From: an uncultured Bacteroidales bacterium
GTDB lineage: Bacteria; Bacteroidota; Bacteroidia; Bacteroidales; P3
Direction: 5' to 3'
Length of the DNA: 39,552 nucleotides
NCBI GenBank assembly: GCA_900316965.1
Contig: ONEY01000020.1
Location: forward strand, 1-39,552
Shown: in pieces, positions 7,811 to 15,659 of the stretch
Layout of the letters: each line of letters begins with the position of its first letter
Position numbering within the stretch: the stretch's first letter is position 1
Position numbers and translations under genes: made by a program
The notes under the pieces: model-generated
Told to the model about the DNA's origin: nothing
Seen by the model: the letters and a program-made list of their open reading frames with translations, nothing else
Databases searched by the model: none

Positions 7811-8830
7811 ATGAGCAAGATATTAGTGACTGGAGGCGCCGGATTTATCGGTTCTCACACTTTGGTAGAATTACAGCATGCTGGTCATGACGTTGTTGTC
7901 GTTGACAATCTCAGCAACTCGTCGCCAGTGTCGTTGCAGCGTGTTGCCGCAATAACAGGACGTGAAGTTGAACTATGCAAAGTGGATATACGCGATCGTG
8001 AAGGCCTTGAGTCGGTTATGAGCAAACACACCTTTGATGCTTGTATTCATTTTGCGGGGCTTAAAGCTGTTGGCGAATCGGTAGAGAAGCCTTGGGAATA
8101 CTATGACAACAATATCTGTGGTACCCTCACTCTCATCGATGTGCTTCGTCGTCATAACTGCAAAAACATAATATTCAGTTCTTCCGCCACCGTATATGGT
8201 GATCCTATAGAGATACCCATCACCGAAAAATGTCCTAAAGGTCAATGTACTAATCCTTATGGGTGGACAAAAAGTATGTTGGAGCAAATACTTATGGACA
8301 TTCAAAAGGCCGACAATGGATGGAATGTTGTTTTGTTGCGCTATTTCAATCCCATCGGAGCTCATCCGAGTGGCACCATGGGTGAGTCGCCCAACGGCAT
8401 ACCCAACAATTTGATGCCCTATGTCACCCAGGTTGCTATAGGCAAACGTGCTGAATTGGGTGTCTTTGGCAACGACTACGATACCCCCGATGGTACAGGC
8501 GTGCGTGACTATATTCATGTCGTTGACCTTGCTCGTGGCCATGTGGCCGCTCTTAAAGCCATAGATAGAAAATGTGGTTTGGCAATATACAACCTCGGCA
8601 CTGGACATGGATACAGTGTGCTTGATGTTGTTAAGGCGTTTGAGAAGGTTAATGGTGTTGCTGTCCCCTACTCTATCAAGCCTCGTCGCGCCGGCGATAT
8701 AGCCACATGCTACAGCGATCCAGCCAAAGCCGAACGCGAGCTTGGTTGGAAGGCTGAGTACGGCATTGAGGAGATGTGCCGCGACAGCTGGAACTGGCAA
8801 AAAAAGAATCCTGAAGGATATGTTGAATAG
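7811..8830 (+). CDS. galE: UDP-glucose 4-epimerase
   Basis: A 339-residue short-chain dehydrogenase/reductase that interconverts UDP-glucose and UDP-galactose using bound NAD. The NAD-binding glycine motif VTGGAGFIGSHT is at residues 6-17, the catalytic serine region is FSSSATVYGDP, and the Tyr-x-x-x-Lys pair occurs in NPYGWTKSMLE. Length matches bacterial GalE (about 338). It supplies UDP-galactose for surface polysaccharide and lipopolysaccharide or for Leloir galactose use; no gal operon partners are adjacent. The 154-bp upstream gap suggests an independent promoter, but no clean TAnnTTTG box is visible. An exported thioredoxin-like gene follows after 29 bp. Confidence 0.97.
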   Translation: MSKILVTGGAGFIGSHTLVELQHAGHDVVVVDNLSNSSPVSLQRVAAITGREVELCKVDIRDREGLESVMSKHTFDACIHFAGLKAVGESVEKPWEYYDNNICGTLTLIDVLRRHNCKNIIFSSSATVYGDPIEIPITEKCPKGQCTNPYGWTKSMLEQILMDIQKADNGWNVVLLRYFNPIGAHPSGTMGESPNGIPNNLMPYVTQVAIGKRAELGVFGNDYDTPDGTGVRDYIHVVDLARGHVAALKAIDRKCGLAIYNLGTGHGYSVLDVVKAFEKVNGVAVPYSIKPRRAGDIATCYSDPAKAERELGWKAEYGIEEMCRDSWNWQKKNPEGYVE

Positions 8831-8859
8831 TGTTTTGAAAAACAAAAAAATATCTTGAT

Positions 8860-9333
8860 ATGAGAAAAGTAATCGCATTGTCTTTGTTTGTCGTTTTTTC
8901 AATTATGGCCTTCTCCCAGGATAAGTACTATAACGACAAACTTGACGGAATGAAACAAATACAGGCGGCTACAATGCTGGCTCAACAAAGTGGGCGCTAT
9001 GTCCTTTGTCAGGTTGGTGGCAATTGGTGTCCATGGTGCATACGTTTTGCCCAGTTTGCCACAACAGACAGCGTTATTGCTCCTATGATTGAGAAAAATT
9101 TCATATATGTCCATATCAACTACTCGAAAGAAAACAAAAACGTTGAAGCTATGAAATATCTTGGTAATCCTGCCAGATTCGGCTTTCCGGTATTTGTCAT
9201 ACTTGACGAAGAAGGTCGTCCGATACATATACAAGAATCGGAATCTTTGGAAGAGGGTAAAGGCTATAGCAGAAAGAAAGTGGAGAAATTCCTGTCGCTA
9301 TGGACAAAGAAAGCGGTAACGACAATGAAATAA
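8860..9333 (+). CDS. Exported thioredoxin-like protein with CPWC motif
   Basis: A 157-residue protein with a signal peptide (MRKVIALSLFVVFSIMAFSQ, cleavage near residue 20) and a thioredoxin-like domain resembling the Thioredoxin_7/DUF255 group. The redox motif is WCPWC in QVGGNWCPWCIRF, around residues 54-58, and the cis-Pro loop appears as RFGFPVFVILDEEGR. It likely acts as a periplasmic thiol reductase or oxidase. It is 29 bp downstream of galE on the same strand and is followed by a strong hairpin terminator at 9385-9413. Its substrate cannot be inferred. Confidence 0.82.
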   Translation: MRKVIALSLFVVFSIMAFSQDKYYNDKLDGMKQIQAATMLAQQSGRYVLCQVGGNWCPWCIRFAQFATTDSVIAPMIEKNFIYVHINYSKENKNVEAMKYLGNPARFGFPVFVILDEEGRPIHIQESESLEEGKGYSRKKVEKFLSLWTKKAVTTMK

Positions 9334-9384
9334 TACTCATTATTACCACGTGAGACAAGGGCTCCTAAATATATGTCTACCCCC

Positions 9385-9418
9385 AAAAGCGACTGTAAAA
9401 TACAGTCGCTTTTTTTTT
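9385..9418 (+). terminator. Rho-independent terminator after the thioredoxin-like gene
   Basis: AGCGACTGTA (9388-9397), a 3-nt loop AAA, and TACAGTCGCT (9401-9410) form a 10-bp stem extended by A/T pairs. A run of T (9410-9418) follows directly on the plus strand. This is a classic intrinsic terminator ending the galE/thioredoxin transcript. Confidence 0.88.
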
Positions 9419-9490
9419 GAACAAAATGTGCAATAGAATAATTTGTGACCTATAGGTCTTAATAAATGCACCCATTCAAAGAGGTAATCA

Positions 9491-9531
9491 AAAAAAGAAA
9501 GAAGCCATGAATTTGTTCATGGCTTCTTTCT
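9491..9531 (-). terminator. Rho-independent terminator after the zinc metallopeptidase gene
   Basis: GAAAGAAGCCATGAA (9497-9511) pairs perfectly with TTCATGGCTTCTTTC (9516-9530) around a TTTG loop. Read on the minus strand the stem is followed by a T run (complement of 9491-9496). It insulates the convergent plus-strand genes from the minus-strand block. Confidence 0.85.
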
Positions 9532-9573
9532 CAAAATGTAATATTACTTTGCTGGCTTGTATCTATGATGTTA

Positions 9574-10431
9574 TTATAGCGAGCTGTATGGTATTGAGAA
9601 GGTGTCGCCTTTACTCATATCGCCAGTAGACAAGCCTTTCTTGAGCCATTTCATACGTTGCGCCGAGGTTCCGTGGGTGAACGATTCGGGCGTGGCGTAG
9701 CCACGAGCATTCTTTTGCAAATAGTCGTCGCCAATTTTTTGAGCGGCATTAATAGCCTCCTCCAGATCACCATCTTCAAGTGATCCAAACATTTTATTTT
9801 CGTGATATCCCCACACGCCGGCATAGAAATCGGCGAGGAGTTCTATTCTTACGCTGATTTTGTTTTTCTCTGTCTCACTAACTCTTGACATATTTGAATG
9901 AGCCTCGTCGAGAATGCCTAGCAGGTGCTCAACATGGTGTCCAACCTCGTGGGCGATGACATAAGCATAGGCAAAATCGCCGCCAGCGCCAAGTGATTTT
10001 GGCATCTCGTTGAAGAAGTCGAGGTCGAGATATACACATTCGTCTGCAGAGCAATAGAAGGGGCCCATGGCAGAACTTGCTTGACCACAACCGCTTTGTA
10101 CGCTGCCATGGAAGAGGACCATTTTTGGCGCTTTGTAGGTCTTGCCCATTTTTTTGAACTGTGCAGCCCAAACATCTTCTGTACTGGCAAGAATTTTCTC
10201 GGCAAAATCCTTTAGCTGCTCTTCTTCTGGCGTGGGAACATACTGTTCTGTTTGTGCGTTCTGACCACCAAGTTGTTGAATTACTTCTGACACTTGGGAT
10301 GGATTGCCGCCCATAAATAATGCTATCAATGCGGCGATAATGGCACCGCCAATACCGAAGCCGGCTATTTTGCCGCCACTGCTGCGTCGGTCTTCAACAT
10401 TTGTACTTTTACGTCTTCCTGATAAATCCAT
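9574..10431 (-). CDS. Neutral zinc metallopeptidase, YpfJ family
   Basis: A 285-residue membrane-anchored protein of the putative neutral zinc metallopeptidase family (YpfJ, PF04228). After a short charged N-terminus there is one transmembrane segment at about residues 23-43 (GKIAGFGIGGAIIAALIALF). A Gln-rich linker follows, then the peptidase domain with QSGCGQASSAMGPFYC and the zinc motif HEVGHHVEH. A later Glu-containing helix (RIELLADFYAGVWGY) is the likely third ligand region, and the family's TSAQRMKWLKKG segment is near the end. The domain probably faces the periplasm. The physiological substrate of this family is not known. It stands alone, with 130 bp between it and prmA and a terminator after it. 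Confidence 0.92.
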   Translation of the reverse strand: MDLSGRRKSTNVEDRRSSGGKIAGFGIGGAIIAALIALFMGGNPSQVSEVIQQLGGQNAQTEQYVPTPEEEQLKDFAEKILASTEDVWAAQFKKMGKTYKAPKMVLFHGSVQSGCGQASSAMGPFYCSADECVYLDLDFFNEMPKSLGAGGDFAYAYVIAHEVGHHVEHLLGILDEAHSNMSRVSETEKNKISVRIELLADFYAGVWGYHENKMFGSLEDGDLEEAINAAQKIGDDYLQKNARGYATPESFTHGTSAQRMKWLKKGLSTGDMSKGDTFSIPYSSL

Positions 10432-10561
10432 GGTGATTGGAATTTAGAGATTTATGAATGGTATTAGATTAAGGACGAAAGATTAGAATGAGGATAATGA
10501 AAATAAGTTTTTATTATTCTGCATTATCACTCTTATGATTATCTTTTTTTTTCGTTATAGA

Positions 10562-11416
10562 TTATTGCTTGGCGTTTTTTGTGAGTTTTATGGCTGCCCA
10601 GTCGTTGCGAGTCTTTTGAAGTGAAAGAGTCATGCCGAGGGTGTTGGCTTTCTCGACAATGACAGGAATGTCATGTTCGTAGAAACCGCTCATGAAAAGG
10701 GTTCCTCCAGGGTTGAGGACATTGATATAAGCGTTCATGTCGTGCAACAGTATGTTGCGATTGATGTTGGCTAGGATGACATCAAAATGTTTGTCTTCGG
10801 TAAGTGATGAGGCGTCGCCAAGGAGTGCGCAGACAGAGACATTATTGCGTTCAAAGTTCTCTTTGGCATTGCTGAATGCCCATTCATCGACATCGATGGC
10901 CTCGACGTATGCGGCACCTTTCTTGGCAGCGAGGATGGCAAGGACACCGGTACCGCTACCCATATCGAGGACTCGTCGTCCTGCTACATCTTCCCCTTCG
11001 AGCAGAGAAAGCATAAGATATGTTGTAGAATGATGCGCTGTTCCAAACGACATTTTAGGCTCTATCTCTATCTCGTATTTCACATCGTCGCGGTGTGGGT
11101 GGAAAGGGGCTCTGACCCAGCAGAAGCCTTCGACAAGGACAGCTTGGTGGTTGCGTTCCCATTCCTCGTTATAGTCTTTGTCGGGTAGTTCCGATGCCGT
11201 AAATGTGCATTCAACCTTGTCGTCAATAGCACGAAGTTCGTCGATACAGCTGTTTACGAAATCCACATCATATTTGTCGGCGGGAACATAGGCTTTCAAG
11301 CCATCGTTGGTGTTGATGAAACTATCGTAGGGACCTTCATCGCCCAAGCTGTAGGTTAATATGTCGCGATATGGGTCTTTTTGTGAAAGTTTTATTTCTA
11401 CTTCGATATATTTCAT
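10562..11416 (-). CDS. prmA: Ribosomal protein L11 methyltransferase
   Basis: A 284-residue SAM-dependent methyltransferase that modifies lysines and the N-terminus of ribosomal protein L11. The SAM-binding loop is VLDMGSGTGVLAILAAKKGA. It is preceded by the PrmA-specific substrate-recognition N-terminal domain and the MSFGTAHHSTTYLML segment, which corresponds to the family's FGTGxHxTT motif. The ILANINRNILL segment matches the post-II catalytic-face motif (NIxANxxx). Length is near the family norm. It lies 53 bp downstream of truA on the same strand and is probably the last gene of a truA-prmA transcript. Confidence 0.95.
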   Translation of the reverse strand: MKYIEVEIKLSQKDPYRDILTYSLGDEGPYDSFINTNDGLKAYVPADKYDVDFVNSCIDELRAIDDKVECTFTASELPDKDYNEEWERNHQAVLVEGFCWVRAPFHPHRDDVKYEIEIEPKMSFGTAHHSTTYLMLSLLEGEDVAGRRVLDMGSGTGVLAILAAKKGAAYVEAIDVDEWAFSNAKENFERNNVSVCALLGDASSLTEDKHFDVILANINRNILLHDMNAYINVLNPGGTLFMSGFYEHDIPVIVEKANTLGMTLSLQKTRNDWAAIKLTKNAKQ

Positions 11417-11469
11417 GAGCAGTTATTATTTATAATTTGCGTTCGTTTTTTGTGGCGTCTATAGATTAT

Positions 11470-12231
11470 TTAGCATTCTTTGCTGGGAGAGATTTTTAGT
11501 TTGTCCCATGGGTATTCGACCTTGGTAAGGAAAAGGCCTTGTGCTGGCATGCTCACGCCTGCCACGCAACGGTTTTTAGCTTCGATAATGGAGCGAAGTC
11601 CTGCTATGTCTAGTTTGCCACGACCCACATCGAGGAGGGTTCCTGTTACAGAACGAACCATGTTGCGCAAAAAACGGTTGGCGGAGATAGTGAATACCAA
11701 CTGCTTCCCCACCGTGTCCCAATGCGCCTCGCTGATATGGCAAATGTTGGTTTTGTTGTCGGTGTGTAGTTTGGCGAAACTAGTAAAGTCATCGTATTCC
11801 ATGAGCACTTTGGCGGCTTCATTCATGGCGTCAATATCGGGTGAAAAATAGATCCTGTTGTATAAACCTTGAGCAAAGGGAAGTCGCTTGGTTGACACAT
11901 GATACTGATAGGTACGCGAGGTGGCGAGAAAACGGGCATGAAAGTTGTCAACAACGGGAAAGATGTCGAAAATGGCTATGTCAGGAGGAAGGAAACTGTT
12001 TAGTTTGAAGACAAGATTATCGTCGACAGCAACATCGGAGTCAAAGTGGGCGAAGAAACATGATGCGTGGACACCCGTGTCGGTTCTGCCACACCCTACA
12101 ATAGCGATAGGGATACGCAACAAAGTGGTGAGAGCTTGTTCCAGAGTTAGTTGCACAGTGGGAAGGTTTGGCTGCGTTTGCCAGCCGCAATAGTTTGCTC
12201 CATTGTATGCCAGATGTATAGCGTATCTCAT
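11470..12231 (-). CDS. truA: tRNA pseudouridine(38-40) synthase
   Basis: A 253-residue pseudouridine synthase that modifies positions 38-40 in the tRNA anticodon arm. The catalytic aspartate lies in the invariant motif GCGRTDTGVHAS near residue 50. The C-terminal part carries RFLRNMVRSVTGTLLDVGRG, the conserved TruA block. The N-terminus MRYAIHLAYNGANYCGWQTQ is also typical. All family landmarks are intact and the length is normal. It follows the transglutaminase-like lipoprotein gene by 36 bp and precedes prmA, so the transporter, lipoprotein, truA and prmA may form one operon. Confidence 0.96.
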   Translation of the reverse strand: MRYAIHLAYNGANYCGWQTQPNLPTVQLTLEQALTTLLRIPIAIVGCGRTDTGVHASCFFAHFDSDVAVDDNLVFKLNSFLPPDIAIFDIFPVVDNFHARFLATSRTYQYHVSTKRLPFAQGLYNRIYFSPDIDAMNEAAKVLMEYDDFTSFAKLHTDNKTNICHISEAHWDTVGKQLVFTISANRFLRNMVRSVTGTLLDVGRGKLDIAGLRSIIEAKNRCVAGVSMPAQGLFLTKVEYPWDKLKISPSKEC

Positions 12232-12267
12232 TATGGTAGGTTGTTGTTAAAGCTTTGGAAATTGAAT

Positions 12268-13509
12268 TTAGAAGTTGTCGTCGGCAGGTATTGGGGAAAT
12301 CTGTTTGCGCAGCTCTTCGATGACAAGCATCTGGTAGGCAGGTTGGGTAGTGTCGGAATATAGGTTTTTGTTGTTCTTGTAGTTCTCGGCTTGATAGGAA
12401 GCAGCCTTGTCGAAGAGGTTATTGGAAATGGCTTTTTTTATTTGTTCCAAATCCATTTTACCCTCTTGGTAGTCGTTTTTTTGCTTGTCGGTCAAATATT
12501 TTGATATTTTATTGTAGTAGTCCTCATCAAATTGGTTGTTCTCGGATGAGAAATGAGAGTCGAATTCAGGCATGTTAACCCATCCTGTGATGGTGGTTTC
12601 GAGAAGAGCAATTTTCTTTTTTGTCTTGTCGGTATAATAGCCCAAGAAAGCGTGGCAAGGCTCGACAAAGATGATAGGGTATAAACCTATCTTTCTCATG
12701 ATAGATGAAAAGAAGACACAGGCATCGATACAGTTGGCTTGTCTGTTTTTATAAACATCACCGAAAAATCTTATGTGTTGTGAGTTTGACGATTTTGAGC
12801 CGTTCGAGGTGCAAGATATGGAGGAATATGCCAATCCGCGATTCAAAGCATAGTACCAGATAGCTCTCATTTGGCTATCTACTTTTTTCTCGTTGCTTGA
12901 GCCATCGAATTTTGTCACCATGCCTTGCGACAGTATTTCACGAAGCATGCCGTCTATCATGGGGTGGTCTTCGTTGACATAAGCTGCGAAAAGCCAGCGG
13001 TAATCCCTATAGGTGCCATCTTTACCCATAAGAGAAAGAAGACATTCGTTGATGGGTCGATAGTTGAGTCTTATGTTTTTGACGTCGACCTCCTCATCGT
13101 TTATATAGCATGTGAATGTTATATCGACATAGCCTTGTTGTCTTAGGCGGTAGATGTTTTCGTATTTCCATTTGATGACGGGCTCGTAGGTGTAGCGAAT
13201 TCCTTTGCGAAGCAAGGTCTCTTGTGTGATACTCACATAGTTGAGGACAGAGGAATCGGCAACAATGCGCAGTACAGAGTTGTTTTTTGGGGCAGTTACG
13301 CTAACAGAAAACAGAGGCTTCTCCACATTGCCACCATAGCTTGACATAGCCAAAAGCATTGACGGATAAAGGATGTTGTTGAAATCGGTGTCGTATTCGG
13401 CGACAAAATCAACATCTTTTGGATTGATAGTCTTTTTTAAAGCGGCTTTGTCGCATGAAAGGAACAACAAAGGCAATGTAAGGAGGATAATGAGTTTTCT
13501 GATAGCCAT
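12268..13509 (-). CDS. Transglutaminase-like lipoprotein of unknown function
   Basis: A 413-residue predicted lipoprotein. The signal peptide ends in a lipobox LFLSC with the lipidated Cys at residue 19, so it should be anchored in the outer or inner membrane. Residues about 30-150 look beta-rich. A transglutaminase/cysteine-protease-like core follows, with a candidate nucleophile Cys260 in RQANCIDACVFFSSIMRKIG and a candidate His286 in FVEPCHAFLGYY. A conserved-looking LLETTITGW segment (about 302-310) may supply the third residue. Substrate and physiological role are unknown. The gene is 26 bp after the NSS transporter and 36 bp before truA, suggesting co-transcription. The fold assignment rests on the Cys/His pattern. 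Confidence 0.68.
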   Translation of the reverse strand: MAIRKLIILLTLPLLFLSCDKAALKKTINPKDVDFVAEYDTDFNNILYPSMLLAMSSYGGNVEKPLFSVSVTAPKNNSVLRIVADSSVLNYVSITQETLLRKGIRYTYEPVIKWKYENIYRLRQQGYVDITFTCYINDEEVDVKNIRLNYRPINECLLSLMGKDGTYRDYRWLFAAYVNEDHPMIDGMLREILSQGMVTKFDGSSNEKKVDSQMRAIWYYALNRGLAYSSISCTSNGSKSSNSQHIRFFGDVYKNRQANCIDACVFFSSIMRKIGLYPIIFVEPCHAFLGYYTDKTKKKIALLETTITGWVNMPEFDSHFSSENNQFDEDYYNKISKYLTDKQKNDYQEGKMDLEQIKKAISNNLFDKAASYQAENYKNNKNLYSDTTQPAYQMLVIEELRKQISPIPADDNF

Positions 13510-13535
13510 GATGGAAAGATTTGATATTAGAGTTT

Positions 13536-14897
13536 TTATTTGCCAAACAGTCCTGCAACCAACACTATTATCAGAGCCAGAGGTGCTACAAAGCGGGCAA
13601 GAAAGTAGTAGAAGACCTTAAAATAGCCTATCTTAAGAGTTTTGTGATTGGATAGTTCATCATAGATGTCATCTTTGTTCATGAACCATCCAAAGAAAAT
13701 TATTGTCAGCAAAGCACATATAGGAGGCAAGATGGTTCCTGTCAATTTGTCTAGTAAATCGAAGATTTGCATATTGGCTATCTTGAATCCACTAAAGATG
13801 CCGTCGCCAAAAGAGAATGAGGCTATAACGGCAAGGACAACTACTGCCGCCGACATGACGATAGCAGAAATGGTACGGCCGATTTTTTCGCTTGAAAGCC
13901 ATTGTGTCAATGCCTCGAGCAACGAAATTGCCGATGTCAATGCAGCCAAAGAAAGCAGGAGGAAGAAAACGACGGAGAAGATACGTCCAACGGTACCCAA
14001 CGAGTTGAAGACAACGGGAAGTACTTGATAAACCAAACCAGGGCCTCCTGTCGGGTCTTGTCCGCAAGCAAAAACAGCAGGGAAAATGGCAATGCCGGAG
14101 AGTACGGCAATGGCAAAGTCGCAGATTGTAATCCATATAGACGACTTCATAATGTTGTCATCGACAGGAAGGTAAGAACCATAAACGATCATAACACCCA
14201 TGCCCACCGACAAAGAAAACAGAGCCTGTCCAAGAGCTGCAAGAATGCCTTCGCCAGTAAGTTTGCTAAAATCGGGGTGAAACAGATATGCCAAGCCCTC
14301 GGAGGCACCATCCAAAGTCAGTGAACGTACGCACAGAATCAATAACAATACCACAAGTATTGGCATCAACAGTTTTGATACACGCTCAATACCTTTTTCC
14401 ACACCACCAATAATGACAAAAGCAGTAAAGACAAGGAATAGGATAACGAACAATACCGGTCGACCAGCAGAAGAGGCAAACTCGCTGAAATGTTTGCCGA
14501 AGCCATCGTTGGAGATACTTGCCAGGGTGCCGGTAAGAGATTCCCAGAAATAGTTCAGTGTCCAACCTGATATGACAAGATAAATGGCTAAAATTAGGAA
14601 GCATGTTATGAGACCCATGATACCCACATAGCGCCAACCTTTACGTTTGGGTTGCAGTTTTGGATATGCTTTTACAGGGTCCTCACCTGAGCGGCGTCCT
14701 ATTACAAATTCGCTCATCATCAGCACCATGCCGATAAAGAATACGAAACAAATATATACAAGCAAAAAAGCACCTCCGCCATATTTGCCACATATATAAG
14801 GGAATCGCCAAATGTTTCCAAGTCCAACCGCGGATCCCGCCGCTGCCATAATAGCTCCAAATGAACTACTGAAGCCTTCTCCTGTTTTTGTTGCCAT
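13536..14897 (-). CDS. Sodium-dependent transporter, NSS/SNF family
   Basis: A 453-residue integral membrane protein of the neurotransmitter:sodium symporter family (LeuT/MhsT fold). It is expected to import an amino acid or related solute together with sodium. The family signature SAVGLGNIWRFPYICGKYGG lies near residues 18-37, in the unwound TM1 that binds sodium and substrate. About 11-12 hydrophobic segments are visible, and the total length fits bacterial members. Substrate specificity cannot be assigned. Position at the head of the lipoprotein-truA-prmA run suggests it may be the first gene of that transcript; 120 bp of AT-rich DNA separates it from ruvC. Confidence 0.94.
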   Translation of the reverse strand: MATKTGEGFSSSFGAIMAAAGSAVGLGNIWRFPYICGKYGGGAFLLVYICFVFFIGMVLMMSEFVIGRRSGEDPVKAYPKLQPKRKGWRYVGIMGLITCFLILAIYLVISGWTLNYFWESLTGTLASISNDGFGKHFSEFASSAGRPVLFVILFLVFTAFVIIGGVEKGIERVSKLLMPILVVLLLILCVRSLTLDGASEGLAYLFHPDFSKLTGEGILAALGQALFSLSVGMGVMIVYGSYLPVDDNIMKSSIWITICDFAIAVLSGIAIFPAVFACGQDPTGGPGLVYQVLPVVFNSLGTVGRIFSVVFFLLLSLAALTSAISLLEALTQWLSSEKIGRTISAIVMSAAVVVLAVIASFSFGDGIFSGFKIANMQIFDLLDKLTGTILPPICALLTIIFFGWFMNKDDIYDELSNHKTLKIGYFKVFYYFLARFVAPLALIIVLVAGLFGK

Positions 14898-15017
14898 GTG
14901 TCGTTATTGTAGTTTTAATGGTTTAAATATGTATTTTTAAGTCGATAGATTTTATGATTTAAGTTATTCAGATGTAAAAGGGTTTAATAGTTTAAGATTC
15001 TAACATTGTTATTTTTA

Positions 15018-15626
15018 TCACAAAGAGTCAATTCTGTCGGGGTTCGTGTTGACAAATTCCGCCCATGATTGGCGTGATGACTTAGAGCTTCTTTTCTTGA
15101 CAGATTTCAGTTGCATCCTAACATCGGCAAGAGGGTGAGAGCGCTCCATGAAACAAGTGTATGCTACGGCGAGAGCGTCGGTAGCGTCGTAATAATGTGG
15201 CTCATCGGGGAAGTTCATGAGCGATCGCAACATCATAGCCACTTGCTCTTTTGTCGCAGTACCGTTGCCTGTGACAGTTTGTTTTATAGTCGCAGGCTCA
15301 TATTCCGAGAAAGAGAGGTCGCGACTCATTGCAGCTGCTATGGCCACCCCTTGGGCGCGCCCCAGTTTGAGCATAGATTGCACATTTTTGCCAAAGAAAG
15401 GAGCCTCTATGGCCAAATGGTCGGGATGGAAGGTGTCGATGATGCGAAGAGTGGAGTCAAATATTTTGCGTATTCTCAAGTTGAAGTCGGCTATTTTTTT
15501 CAGGTATAATACATCTAGCACCACAACACGAGGTTTGTCGGCGACAATTTCCAGTACGCTGTATCCTAGTATTTGGGTGCCAGGGTCTATGCCAAGAATT
15601 ATTTTTTCAACTTCGTTGTTTCCCAT
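15018..15626 (-). CDS. ruvC: Holliday junction resolvase RuvC
   Basis: A 202-residue endonuclease that resolves four-way junctions in recombination. The metal-binding acidic residues are recognisable: Asp in ILGIDPGTQILGY, Glu in HLAIEAPFFGKNV, and the Asp pair in YYDATDALAVAYT. The C-terminus is about 25-30 residues longer than E. coli RuvC, with a basic Ser/Lys/Arg-rich stretch (KSVKKRSSKSSRQSW), which is common in Bacteroidota. It lies 33 bp downstream of polA on the same strand and probably shares its transcript. Confidence 0.95.
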   Translation of the reverse strand: MGNNEVEKIILGIDPGTQILGYSVLEIVADKPRVVVLDVLYLKKIADFNLRIRKIFDSTLRIIDTFHPDHLAIEAPFFGKNVQSMLKLGRAQGVAIAAAMSRDLSFSEYEPATIKQTVTGNGTATKEQVAMMLRSLMNFPDEPHYYDATDALAVAYTCFMERSHPLADVRMQLKSVKKRSSKSSRQSWAEFVNTNPDRIDSL

Positions 15627-15659
15627 TGAAAAGTTGTGTTGTTCACTATTGTAGTTGAG

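Noticed and set aside
7973..8902. 309-codon minus-strand open frame opposite galE
   Set aside because: GalE motifs are complete on the plus strand, and the antisense frame also runs into the signal peptide region of the next gene.
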